DNA of 5,516 bases, taken from the NCBI GenBank assembly GCA_003453835.1, contig DMMN01000033.1:11545-17060 (forward strand), in the 5' to 3' direction. Positions 1 through 5,516 of the stretch are shown here, piece after piece (the stretch's first letter is position 1; every line of letters starts with the position of its first letter). The translations under genes were made by a program, and so were the position numbers. The DNA is from Bacteroidota bacterium (GTDB lineage: Bacteria > Bacteroidota > Ignavibacteria > UBA10030). The notes beneath the pieces were generated by a model, which worked only from the letters and a program-made list of their open reading frames with translations, made no database searches and had not been told where the DNA came from.

Positions 1-1938
1 GTCCTTTTCCATGAGATCACCGCCGACGGCGTGAAAAAGGGGATGGCGCATCCGAAGAAAATAGACGCGCATCTCGTTCTTTCACAACAGGCCCGCCGGG
101 CGATGGATCGGTTGGTCGGTTACAAGGTAAGCCCCTTTGTCTGGAAGACCCTCTATTACGGGCTCTCCGCCGGCCGGGTACAGTCAGTTGCGCTCCGCCT
201 CATTTGTGAGAGGGAAGAAGCGATCGGCAAGTTTGTGCCCGAAGAATACTGGTCGATTACCGGCGAGTTTCAGACAATCCTGGGTGAAACCTTCCTTGCC
301 AAGCTCATGAAAGTTGCAGGCGAAGATCCCCGGATTCCTGATGAGACGACGATGCAGGGGTACCTCGCCGAGATCGAAAAACAGAACTTTGAGGTCTCGA
401 GTGTCGAAAAAAAACCGGTGAAGCGGAATGCACCGGCACCGTTCATTACAAGCACATTGCAGCAGGAGGCCGCCCGTCGGCTTCGGCTTTCCGCGAAGAG
501 AACCATGATGTTGGCGCAAAAACTGTACGAAGGTGTTGAGATTGGGGAGGAAGGGCTGACGGGTCTCATCACCTACATGAGAACCGACTCCACACGCCTC
601 AGTTCGGAAGCCGTCGCACAAGTGCGCGAGTACATCTACGAGAACTACGGAAAAGAGTACATTCCGAAGGAAGCGCGCCTCTTCAAGAAGGGAAAAGCTT
701 CACAGGATGCCCACGAGGCAATCCGCCCGACTTCGATCAAGCACACGCCAAAAGCACTCAGGAAGTACCTCGACAAGGACCTGTACCAATTGTACGAGTT
801 GATCTGGAATCGTTTCGTCGCTTGCCAGATGGCGCCGGCGGAGTTCGAGCAAATTTCCGTCGATGTGACAGGCGGGGAGTACCTCTTCAGGGCGACGGAT
901 CAACTTCCGAAGTTCCGGGGATTCCTCCAGGTGTACGACGACATGGTGGAGGAGAACGGTGGCAGTAAGGAGGAAGAGGATCCAGTGTCGCGCCTGCCTG
1001 AACATCTTGCCGCGGGCCAGAAGGCGAAGCTGACCAATGTGTTTCCTCGACAGCATTTCACGAAGCCGCCGCCCCGCTACACCGAGAGTAGTCTCGTGAA
1101 GGAGCTGGAATCGCTCGGCATCGGTCGCCCGAGCACATACGCTCTGATTGTGAGCACGGTGATCGATCGTAAGTATGTTGAGCACAAGGATCGGAAGCTG
1201 TACGCAACCGAGCTTGGGATGCAAGTGAACAGCCTTCTCGTCCAATATTTTCCGGATGTGTTCAATGTGCAGTTCACTGCAAAGATGGAAGATGAACTTG
1301 ACACAATCGCTTCAGGGAAGCAACAATATGTAAAGGTGATGAAGGATTTCTACGATCCCTTCATTCACTCACTGGAGAAGGTTGACAAAAAGGCCACGAC
1401 GATCAAGAAATCTCTCCAGGAAAAGACCGACGAGGTTTGCGAGCTCTGTGGTCGCGCCATGATCATCAAATGGGGTCGCAATGGCCGTTTCGTGGCCTGC
1501 TCGGGCTACCCGGCGTGCAAGAACACACGGCCGCTCGCCGAGGATGCGGAAAAGACACAGCACCTCGCCGGCTTGAAATGCGAGCTCTGCGGCGGCGAAA
1601 TGGTGGTAAAGGCCGGCAGGTTCGGAACGTTTCTGGGATGCTCCAATTATCCGACGTGCAAGAACACGAAGCCGATCTCGACCGGGATCAAGTGCCCGAA
1701 GTGCAAGACGGGAGAAATACTGGAACGAAAAACGAAGAAGGGTCGACGGACGTTCTACGGATGTACGACGTATCCGGAGTGTGACTTCGCCTCGTGGGAC
1801 CGTCCGATCGGGCAACCCTGCACGCACTGTGGATCGACGTACTTGGTCGTCAAGTTTTCCCAGGCGAAGGGGGAGTATCTCAAATGCCCTGAATGCAAGG
1901 AAGAATTTGTCAAGGAAGAAATGGCGGAGAGTGCGTAG
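1..1938 (+). CDS. topA: DNA topoisomerase I (type IA), 5' end cut off by the window
   Basis: TopA relaxes negatively supercoiled DNA by cutting one strand through a 5'-phosphotyrosine link. The open frame runs in from base 1, so the gene starts upstream; 645 residues are visible. Visible residue 192 is the catalytic Tyr in ITYMRTDST (574-576; E. coli Tyr319), with the helper Arg at 194. HEAIRP begins at 238 and the GIGRPSTY motif at 373. The start aligns with E. coli TopA just after its DxDxE metal site, so the Toprim domain and roughly 100-130 residues are missing. The C-terminus has four zinc ribbons with cysteines at 480/483/500/506, 527/530/547/553, 565/568/588/594 and 607/610/629/632. 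The first two are near copies, and the fourth has a shorter CPEC second half. The frame is intact. No trmFO gene follows, unlike the topA-trmFO-xerC order of many Firmicutes. The identification is very safe. Confidence 0.98.
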   Translation, partial: VLFHEITADGVKKGMAHPKKIDAHLVLSQQARRAMDRLVGYKVSPFVWKTLYYGLSAGRVQSVALRLICEREEAIGKFVPEEYWSITGEFQTILGETFLAKLMKVAGEDPRIPDETTMQGYLAEIEKQNFEVSSVEKKPVKRNAPAPFITSTLQQEAARRLRLSAKRTMMLAQKLYEGVEIGEEGLTGLITYMRTDSTRLSSEAVAQVREYIYENYGKEYIPKEARLFKKGKASQDAHEAIRPTSIKHTPKALRKYLDKDLYQLYELIWNRFVACQMAPAEFEQISVDVTGGEYLFRATDQLPKFRGFLQVYDDMVEENGGSKEEEDPVSRLPEHLAAGQKAKLTNVFPRQHFTKPPPRYTESSLVKELESLGIGRPSTYALIVSTVIDRKYVEHKDRKLYATELGMQVNSLLVQYFPDVFNVQFTAKMEDELDTIASGKQQYVKVMKDFYDPFIHSLEKVDKKATTIKKSLQEKTDEVCELCGRAMIIKWGRNGRFVACSGYPACKNTRPLAEDAEKTQHLAGLKCELCGGEMVVKAGRFGTFLGCSNYPTCKNTKPISTGIKCPKCKTGEILERKTKKGRRTFYGCTTYPECDFASWDRPIGQPCTHCGSTYLVVKFSQAKGEYLKCPECKEEFVKEEMAESA

Positions 1939-2004
1939 AAATCCAGGCACGATCCGAAGGATCAGAGCTTGATCGCGAAGAGACATTGGAAATGGCGGGA
2001 GTCA

Positions 2005-2042
2005 TCGCGAGGAAACCCATCTGGCGGATGGTGGAAACGCGA
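2005..2042 (+). other. Nested inverted repeat in the topA-xerC gap (possible RNA hairpin)
   Basis: The outer arms TCGCG (2005-2009) and CGCGA (2038-2042) are perfect complements. They enclose a second perfect pair, CCATC (2017-2021) and GATGG (2027-2031), around a 5-base loop. The two strands of the internal loop between the stems both contain GGAAA, so the loop is nearly symmetric and purine-rich. No T-run follows, so it is not an intrinsic terminator. It may be part of a folded leader together with the hairpin at 2058-2094. Each stem is short and could be chance. Confidence 0.3.
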
Positions 2043-2057
2043 CCTCGACGTAGAATC

Positions 2058-2094
2058 ATCTGCCGGCTAGTAGGTCTCGGAGCGCCCGGCAGAT
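2058..2094 (+). other. 9-bp perfect inverted repeat just before the xerC upstream Shine-Dalgarno
   Basis: ATCTGCCGG (2058-2066) and CCGGCAGAT (2086-2094) are perfect complements separated by 19 bases. The right arm ends one base before a purine-rich Shine-Dalgarno-like stretch (2095-2101), so folding could affect ribosome access. AGGTC within the loop (2072-2076) can also pair with GACCT at 2041-2045, which would form a pseudoknot. No poly-T follows, which argues against a terminator. An operator for a DNA-binding protein is an alternative reading. I recognise no known riboswitch class. Confidence 0.4.
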
Positions 2095-2101
2095 AGGGGT
2101 G
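2095..2101 (+). promoter_or_regulatory. Shine-Dalgarno-like AGGGGTG before the GTG at 2106
   Basis: The run GGGGTGA (2096-2102) can pair over seven bases with the 16S anti-Shine-Dalgarno if one G-U wobble is allowed, at a suitable distance from the GTG at 2106. This supports an upstream start for the recombinase. The ATG at 2178, which protein alignment favours, has no clear Shine-Dalgarno. The site therefore makes the start ambiguous. Confidence 0.4.
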
Positions 2102-2177
2102 AAACGTGGCGGCAGAATGTCCGGCTCGTTCGGCAGAACGGGATCATCGGTTCACCAACGCAAAAGCAGTCACTGTT

Positions 2178-3074
2178 ATGAACGACAACGTCCGCGGGTT
2201 TCTGGAATACCTCGAGTTAGAGCGTCACTCCTCGCCGCACACGATCCTGTCGTACGAAACAGATCTTCTTCAATTCATCGCGTTTCTCGACTCGAAACGC
2301 GTGAAGAAGCTTGCCGCCGTCGACAAACAACTTCTCCGCACCTACCTCGGCTTCCTTCTGGACGAGCGCTTCAGCAAGCGCAGCATTGCCCGAAAGATTG
2401 CCGGCCTTCGTTCGTTCTTTCGCTACGCCAAAAGAAAGAAACTCGTCCCAACCAACCCCACCCTCACGCTCATCTCCCCAAAGCTCGAAAAACGATTGCC
2501 GAGCTATCTGGACGAAAGCTCGATCCGGCAACTGTTCGCGTCGCTCGACCATGAGACTCCGGAAGGAAGGAGGGACACCGCAATCATCGAGCTGTTCTAC
2601 GGTACGGGCATTCGACTTAATGAGCTCGTTTCCCTACAGGTAAATGACGTCGATCTGGTCGGAGGGACAATCAAGGTCACGGGAAAAGGGAGCAAGCAAC
2701 GCATCGTTCCGATTGGAAGGTATGCGGTGAAGGCGCTTGAGAAGTACCTGTCGGACCGCGTGGCACAAGTTGCGAACCTGGGCCTAACAGGTCGGGCACG
2801 GTCGCTCTTTCTCACACGGAAGGGTGAGGCAGTGTATGCGCAGGCGATCTCGCGAATTGTCAAACGTCTCATTGCAGATGTTTCGGAGGCGGAGAAGAAA
2901 TCACCCCACGTCCTTCGACACACGTTTGCCACCCACATGTTGAACCGGGGAGCTGACCTCCGTGCGGTCAAAGAACTGCTTGGCCACGAGAGCATGTCCA
3001 CGACGCAAGTCTATACGCACATCTCGACCGAACAGATGAAGAAAGTATATCGGCTGGCTCATCCAAAGGCATAG
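2178..3074 (+). CDS. xerC: Xer-family tyrosine site-specific recombinase (XerC/XerD type)
   Basis: Xer recombinases resolve chromosome dimers at dif, normally as a XerC-XerD pair with FtsK. From the ATG at 2178 the protein has 298 residues, the length of E. coli XerC and XerD. The N-terminal SAM-like DNA-binding domain (about 1-90) has the typical FLEYLELER and HTILSYETDL segments. The catalytic domain has Arg146 (GTGIRLNEL), Lys170 (TGKGSK), His244 and Arg247 (PHVLRH), His270 (LLGHES) and Tyr279 (QVYTHI). The last four match E. coli XerD numbering exactly, which is the main reason for choosing this start. A GTG at 2106 would add 24 residues with no family match but has a better Shine-Dalgarno. 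Assignment to XerC rather than XerD rests on the following hpf gene, an arrangement I remember from Bacteroidota. No dif site is visible, and nothing suggests a phage or integron integrase. Confidence 0.93.
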   Translation: MNDNVRGFLEYLELERHSSPHTILSYETDLLQFIAFLDSKRVKKLAAVDKQLLRTYLGFLLDERFSKRSIARKIAGLRSFFRYAKRKKLVPTNPTLTLISPKLEKRLPSYLDESSIRQLFASLDHETPEGRRDTAIIELFYGTGIRLNELVSLQVNDVDLVGGTIKVTGKGSKQRIVPIGRYAVKALEKYLSDRVAQVANLGLTGRARSLFLTRKGEAVYAQAISRIVKRLIADVSEAEKKSPHVLRHTFATHMLNRGADLRAVKELLGHESMSTTQVYTHISTEQMKKVYRLAHPKA

Positions 3075-3160
3075 AAACCCGGTCGAGAAGATGTACTCCG
3101 CAGACATGGCATTATCCAGGCCGTTTTCGGAAGGGGGAGTCCACACACTATACATCCGCA

Positions 3161-3222
3161 GGTCGTTGGAAATCAGGATTCCGATGCGATTTCGCGTAGT
3201 GAACCATACGGCAATCACGACC
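3161..3222 (+). other. Possible folded leader upstream of hpf
   Basis: GGTCGT (3161-3166) and ACGACC (3217-3222) are perfect complements. Between them lie GGAA/TTCC (3168-3171 with 3179-3182) and ATGCG/CGCGT (3184-3188 with 3193-3197, one G-T pair, ATTT loop). A weak -10-like TATACA (3149-3154) sits 17 bases after a poor -35 (TTCGGA, 3126-3131); if it is used, transcription would begin near 3161. The rest of the 171-base gap shows no RNA gene and no terminator. Stems of this size are expected by chance in a gap this long, so confidence is low. Confidence 0.2.
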
Positions 3223-3232
3223 GCCACAAGAT

Positions 3233-3239
3233 AAGGAGG
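3233..3239 (+). promoter_or_regulatory. Strong Shine-Dalgarno of hpf
   Basis: AAGGAGG lies six bases before the ATG at 3246 and matches the anti-Shine-Dalgarno almost fully. It fixes the hpf start and shows that this organism uses Shine-Dalgarno initiation, unlike many Bacteroidetes genes. Confidence 0.85.
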
Positions 3240-3245
3240 ACTACG

Positions 3246-3578
3246 ATGGTCACCACAGTCACGTCCCGGCACTTCAAAGCACATCAGACCTTGGTCGATT
3301 ATGCCGAGGCAGCGGCCAAAGGTCTCTCGCGGTACTACGATGGCATCGTCAAATGCGAAGTGATCTTGAGTTATGAACGACCTCGTAATAGCGTGAAGAT
3401 TGCGGAAGTGATCGTATCGGTGTACCGCCACAGGCTGACGGCGATCGAAAAGGCCGATGAGTATCATAAATCGATTGATGGCGCGTTTGCCAAGGCGAAG
3501 GCACAGATCAAGAAGTACAAAGACAAGCTCCGGGCGAAGGATCGCACCAGGGTTCGGGTGGCACGATCGAAAGAATAA
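3246..3578 (+). CDS. hpf: Ribosome hibernation promoting factor, short form (HPF/RaiA family)
   Basis: Proteins of this family bind the small ribosomal subunit in the mRNA/tRNA channel and silence or protect ribosomes in slow growth. The 110-residue product follows the family pattern: a first strand (VTTVTSRHFKAH), a helix ending in LSRYYDGI, strands around VKCEVILSYER and AEVIVSVYRHRLTA, then the helix AIDGAFAK-like KSIDGAFAKAKAQIKKYKDK. A very basic tail (about 91-110) follows. It lacks the C-terminal dimerisation domain of long HPF (about 180-190 residues), so it should resemble E. coli HPF or YfiA in size and probably needs a partner if 100S dimers form. The start is set by the strong Shine-Dalgarno at 3233-3239. 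hprK begins 25 bases after the stop, so the two are probably cotranscribed. Choosing between HPF and RaiA/YfiA is not possible from sequence alone. Confidence 0.93.
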   Translation: MVTTVTSRHFKAHQTLVDYAEAAAKGLSRYYDGIVKCEVILSYERPRNSVKIAEVIVSVYRHRLTAIEKADEYHKSIDGAFAKAKAQIKKYKDKLRAKDRTRVRVARSKE

Positions 3579-3585
3579 TCAAACG

Positions 3586-3591
3586 AAGGAG
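3586..3591 (+). promoter_or_regulatory. Shine-Dalgarno of hprK with long spacing
   Basis: AAGGAG lies 12 bases before the ATG at 3604, longer than the usual 5-9. No in-frame ATG, GTG or TTG lies closer; the TTG at 3594 is out of frame. The open frame continues upstream into hpf, but that stretch is the hpf gene read in another frame. The long spacing may lower hprK translation relative to hpf. Confidence 0.5.
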
Positions 3592-3603
3592 CGTTGGACG
3601 TCG

Positions 3604-4605
3604 ATGGAAAGTCTGAAAGAAAGTCGCAAACAGAGCATCTCTGTCGGATTCCTGTATGAACAGTGCAAACAGCGCTTCAAGATGACATCGATCAACGGTG
3701 ATGTCGGCTTCGAGCGGGAGATCCGGGATAAGAACATCCATCGGCCCGGCCTCGCCCTCGCCGGCTACGTCGAGCTCTTCACGTATGATCGTGTGCAGGT
3801 TTGCGGCAATACGGAGATCCGATATCTTCAACATTTGAATCTCGCGGAGCGGGTCAAGGCATTCGAGACGATCTTTCAGTTTGACCTTCCTTGCATGATC
3901 GTTTCGAACGACAACAAGCTCGAGGATGAGCTCGTGCAGCTTGCAACGGACAAGCGAGTCTCCATCCTCTGCACGCCCTTGGAAACGACGAAGCTCGTGT
4001 ACTTCGTGAGCGATTTTCTTGACGATCAATTCTCGCCCCAGACCGTGATTCATGGATCGTTCATGGATGTCTACGGCATCGGCGTTGCCTTGGTTGGAAG
4101 GTCGGGTATCGGCAAGAGCGAAATTGCCCTCGATCTCGTGGAACGCGGACATCGGCTTGTCGCCGACGACGTCGTCATGATCACCCGCAAAGGAGAGGGA
4201 ATACTTATCGGTTCGGGCACGGATGTCGTCAAGCACTTTATGGAAATCCGTGGACTGGGATTGATCGATATCCGGTCAATTTTCGGAATCCGTTCGATCC
4301 GCTTCCAGAAACGCGTCGAGATCGTTGTTGAGCTCCACGATTGGAAGCAGGATGTGGAATATACCCGCACCGGTCTCGATCATGACAATATCGCGGTCCT
4401 CGGCGTGGAGCTCCCCCACGTAAAACTCCCGATCTTTCCCGGTAAGAACATTACCGTCATTGTGGAGGTCATAGCCCTTGACTATCTCCTGAAACACTAT
4501 GGGTATGATGCCGCAAAGGAGTTCTCGAAGAGACTCGATGCGGCGATTGCCGAGAAGTCCAAGGGGAGGCGGGCGATAAACTACTTCGAGCATGATTTCG
4601 AGTGA
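3604..4605 (+). CDS. hprK: HPr kinase/phosphorylase
   Basis: HprK phosphorylates HPr on a serine using ATP or pyrophosphate and also removes that phosphate, linking sugar status to gene control. The 333-residue product has the normal length. Residues 1 to about 135 form the HPrK N-terminal domain (including RPGLALAGY). The kinase domain follows with His150 (VIHGSFMDVYG), the P-loop GRSGIGKSE at 165-173 with Lys171, RGHRLVADD at 181-189 ending in Asp188-Asp189, and the family signature MEIRGLGLIDIR at 213-224. All key residues are present, so it should be active in both directions. It sits 25 bases after hpf. In betaproteobacteria hpf and hprK share the rpoN region with ptsN; here rpoN and ptsN are absent from the window. 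Whether a sugar-transporting PTS exists in this genome cannot be seen, so the role may be purely regulatory. Confidence 0.97.
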   Translation: MESLKESRKQSISVGFLYEQCKQRFKMTSINGDVGFEREIRDKNIHRPGLALAGYVELFTYDRVQVCGNTEIRYLQHLNLAERVKAFETIFQFDLPCMIVSNDNKLEDELVQLATDKRVSILCTPLETTKLVYFVSDFLDDQFSPQTVIHGSFMDVYGIGVALVGRSGIGKSEIALDLVERGHRLVADDVVMITRKGEGILIGSGTDVVKHFMEIRGLGLIDIRSIFGIRSIRFQKRVEIVVELHDWKQDVEYTRTGLDHDNIAVLGVELPHVKLPIFPGKNITVIVEVIALDYLLKHYGYDAAKEFSKRLDAAIAEKSKGRRAINYFEHDFE

Positions 4606-4622
4606 CCAATAAGGTAAACTGC

Positions 4623-4651
4623 TTGACAAGACTTCAAATATTTCCTATTTT
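4623..4651 (+). promoter_or_regulatory. Promoter for the M23 peptidase gene
   Basis: A perfect TTGACA (4623-4628) is followed after 17 bases by TATTTT (4646-4651, four of six consensus bases). The same bases also fit the Bacteroidetes pattern loosely: TTG, 20 bases, then TATTTTCG against TAnnTTTG. Transcription would start near 4658 and give a leader of about 70 bases. It lies in the most AT-rich stretch of the window, just after the hprK stop. No terminator hairpin with a T-run separates it from hprK, so read-through from hprK is possible. Confidence 0.6.
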
Positions 4652-4729
4652 CGGTCAGCTTTTTCCAACCAGCGAGATAGAGCGCCTCGACTGGCTCATA
4701 CATGTAGAGTGACATCTCGAGCAGATCGA

Positions 4730-5516
4730 ATGGCCAAATTCAAACTCTACTACTTTTCCCCGACCTCTCTCTCGTTTGCGGAGGCGAGGTGGTTCAAGAC
4801 CAAGTTCGCCTCGTTGGCGATCGTCCTTGGCATGGTCATCGTGGTCCTGGTGCTTGAGCTCAACCGATTGCATGACGATGCGCTGGGACTTGGATTGCAG
4901 CGTGGGAGTGTCTTGGCGGCGGAAAACGTGATCTTGAAGGATCAGCTTCGCCTCATCGGCAATCGATTGGACGCTCTCCAGAAGAGACTGCTGGTGCTGA
5001 ATGACCAGGGGAACGAATTACGGTTGCTCGTCGACCTTCCAAAGATAGATGACGACACGCGGGAGGCAGGCATTGGTGGAACCGACCAACGGATCGACTT
5101 CGGCGTTCCAACGGGAGTCAATCAATTGCTGAACCGGCTTCGGACGACTGTCGAGAAGGCGGAGCGGGAACTTCAACTGCAGCAAACGAGTTATAGCGAA
5201 GCTGTCCGGGCGTATGAGGTCAACAGAGAGAAATATGCGCGTCTCCCCGCCATCAAACCGATGGAAGGATTCTACTCCATCCACGGCTACGGAGTACGTC
5301 TGCATCCTATCTTTCGAGTTCGGAAATTCCACGAAGGGATTGATATTTCGAACGACAGAGGTACGCCGGTCTACGCGACCGGAAATGGCATCGTCGAATC
5401 AGCAGGTCGGATGTCCGCCGGCTATGGAAACATGATCGTTGTCGATCATGGATTCGGATACACCTCCCTCTACGGACACCTGGAGAAGATCTTGGTGGCC
5501 GAAGGTCGGTCGGTGA
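4730..5516 (+). CDS. Membrane-anchored M23 (LytM-type) peptidase, 3' end cut off by the window
   Basis: M23 peptidases cut peptide cross-links in peptidoglycan, or regulate amidases when their active site is degenerate. The frame is open from the ATG at 4730 to the window end (262 residues seen). Residues 1-25 are cytoplasmic (MAKFKLYYFSPTSLSF), 26-43 form one membrane helix, 55-100 and about 130-170 look like coiled coil, and the M23 domain starts near 180. His201 and Asp205 (FHEGID) are the first two zinc ligands, and His250 (YGHL) is the conserved third His. The HxH motif needed to judge activity lies beyond the window. The N-terminus and the REAGIGG stretch (111-117) match M23 proteins I know from the Bacteroidota/Chlorobi group. 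No clear Shine-Dalgarno precedes the ATG; a GTG at 4709 is in frame but fits the family less well. A promoter lies at 4623-4651, so it probably begins a new transcript. Confidence 0.93.
   Translation, partial: MAKFKLYYFSPTSLSFAEARWFKTKFASLAIVLGMVIVVLVLELNRLHDDALGLGLQRGSVLAAENVILKDQLRLIGNRLDALQKRLLVLNDQGNELRLLVDLPKIDDDTREAGIGGTDQRIDFGVPTGVNQLLNRLRTTVEKAERELQLQQTSYSEAVRAYEVNREKYARLPAIKPMEGFYSIHGYGVRLHPIFRVRKFHEGIDISNDRGTPVYATGNGIVESAGRMSAGYGNMIVVDHGFGYTSLYGHLEKILVAEGRSV

Noticed and set aside
184..1986. Several minus-strand and alternate-frame open frames across topA.
   Set aside because: They lie fully over topA, have compositions typical of reversed coding sequence and match nothing recognisable.
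1965..2165. Possible RNase P RNA, SRP RNA, tmRNA or tRNA in the topA-xerC gap, suggested by GAGGAAA, GGGGTGAAAC and GGTTCACC.
   Set aside because: The short matches are not in the order or folding context of those RNAs. The gap is too short for RNase P RNA or tmRNA, and no cloverleaf can be drawn.
2178..3074. The recombinase as part of a phage, integron or integrative element.
   Set aside because: Length and catalytic layout are those of cellular Xer proteins, the neighbours are housekeeping genes, and no repeats, att sites or phage genes are seen.
3075..3245. The gap between xerC and hpf is open in the frame shared by both genes, so only the TAG at 3072 separates them; a read-through XerC-HPF fusion was considered.
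   Set aside because: Fifty-seven open codons are expected several percent of the time, there is no read-through signal, and the strong Shine-Dalgarno before hpf shows independent initiation.
2901..3467. A 188-residue open frame on the minus strand across the xerC end, the gap and hpf.
   Set aside because: It overlaps two certain genes on the other strand, resembles no family I know and has no start signal I can see. It is most likely an antisense shadow of xerC and hpf.
3457..3603. An upstream extension of hprK by 49 residues from an ATG inside hpf.
   Set aside because: These residues are the hpf sequence read in another frame and have no HprK counterpart. The ATG at 3604 gives the family length and has its own Shine-Dalgarno.
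4606..4729. A terminator for the hpf-hprK transcript, and the palindrome TACATGTA at 4699-4706 as an operator.
   Set aside because: No GC-rich stem followed by a T-run is present, and an isolated 8-base palindrome is too common to call a site.

Overview
The window carries five protein genes, all on the + strand. In order they are the 3' part of topA (DNA topoisomerase I), a Xer tyrosine recombinase (xerC), hpf (ribosome hibernation factor), hprK (HPr kinase/phosphorylase) and the 5' part of a membrane-anchored M23 (LytM-type) peptidase. Composition is in the mid-50s percent GC by eye in coding parts and lower just after hprK. No mobile element, CRISPR array, rRNA or tRNA gene is visible.

Lineage: the best clue is the last gene. 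Its N-terminus (a YYFSPTSLSF-type cytoplasmic segment, then one membrane helix, a coiled coil, an R-E-A-G-x-G-G stretch and the M23 domain) matches the M23 proteins I know from Bacteroidota, Chlorobi and Ignavibacteria. A XerC gene followed by hpf is also, from memory, a common Bacteroidota arrangement. Since hprK is present and two genes have clear Shine-Dalgarno sequences, I favour the Chlorobi/Ignavibacteria side of the FCB group over classical Bacteroidetes. This is inference, not proof.

Layout: topA (1-1938) lacks its Toprim domain, which lies upstream of the window, but keeps the catalytic tyrosine and four C-terminal zinc ribbons. A 239-base gap (167 bases if the recombinase starts at the upstream GTG) holds nested inverted repeats. 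xerC (2178-3074) has all six catalytic residues. A 171-base gap with weak hairpins leads to a strong Shine-Dalgarno and hpf (3246-3578). hprK (3604-4605) follows after 25 bases, almost certainly in the same transcript. A good promoter (4623-4651) then starts a new unit with the peptidase gene (4730 to the window end).

How the genes relate: topA and xerC look after chromosome topology and the resolution of chromosome dimers. hpf and hprK respond to growth and carbon state, one by silencing ribosomes and the other by phosphorylating HPr on serine. The peptidase acts on or regulates the cell wall. This is mainly a housekeeping region. I see no defence or other exotic system; the points most worth checking are the structured xerC leader, the hpf-hprK pairing and the conserved cytoplasmic tail of the peptidase.
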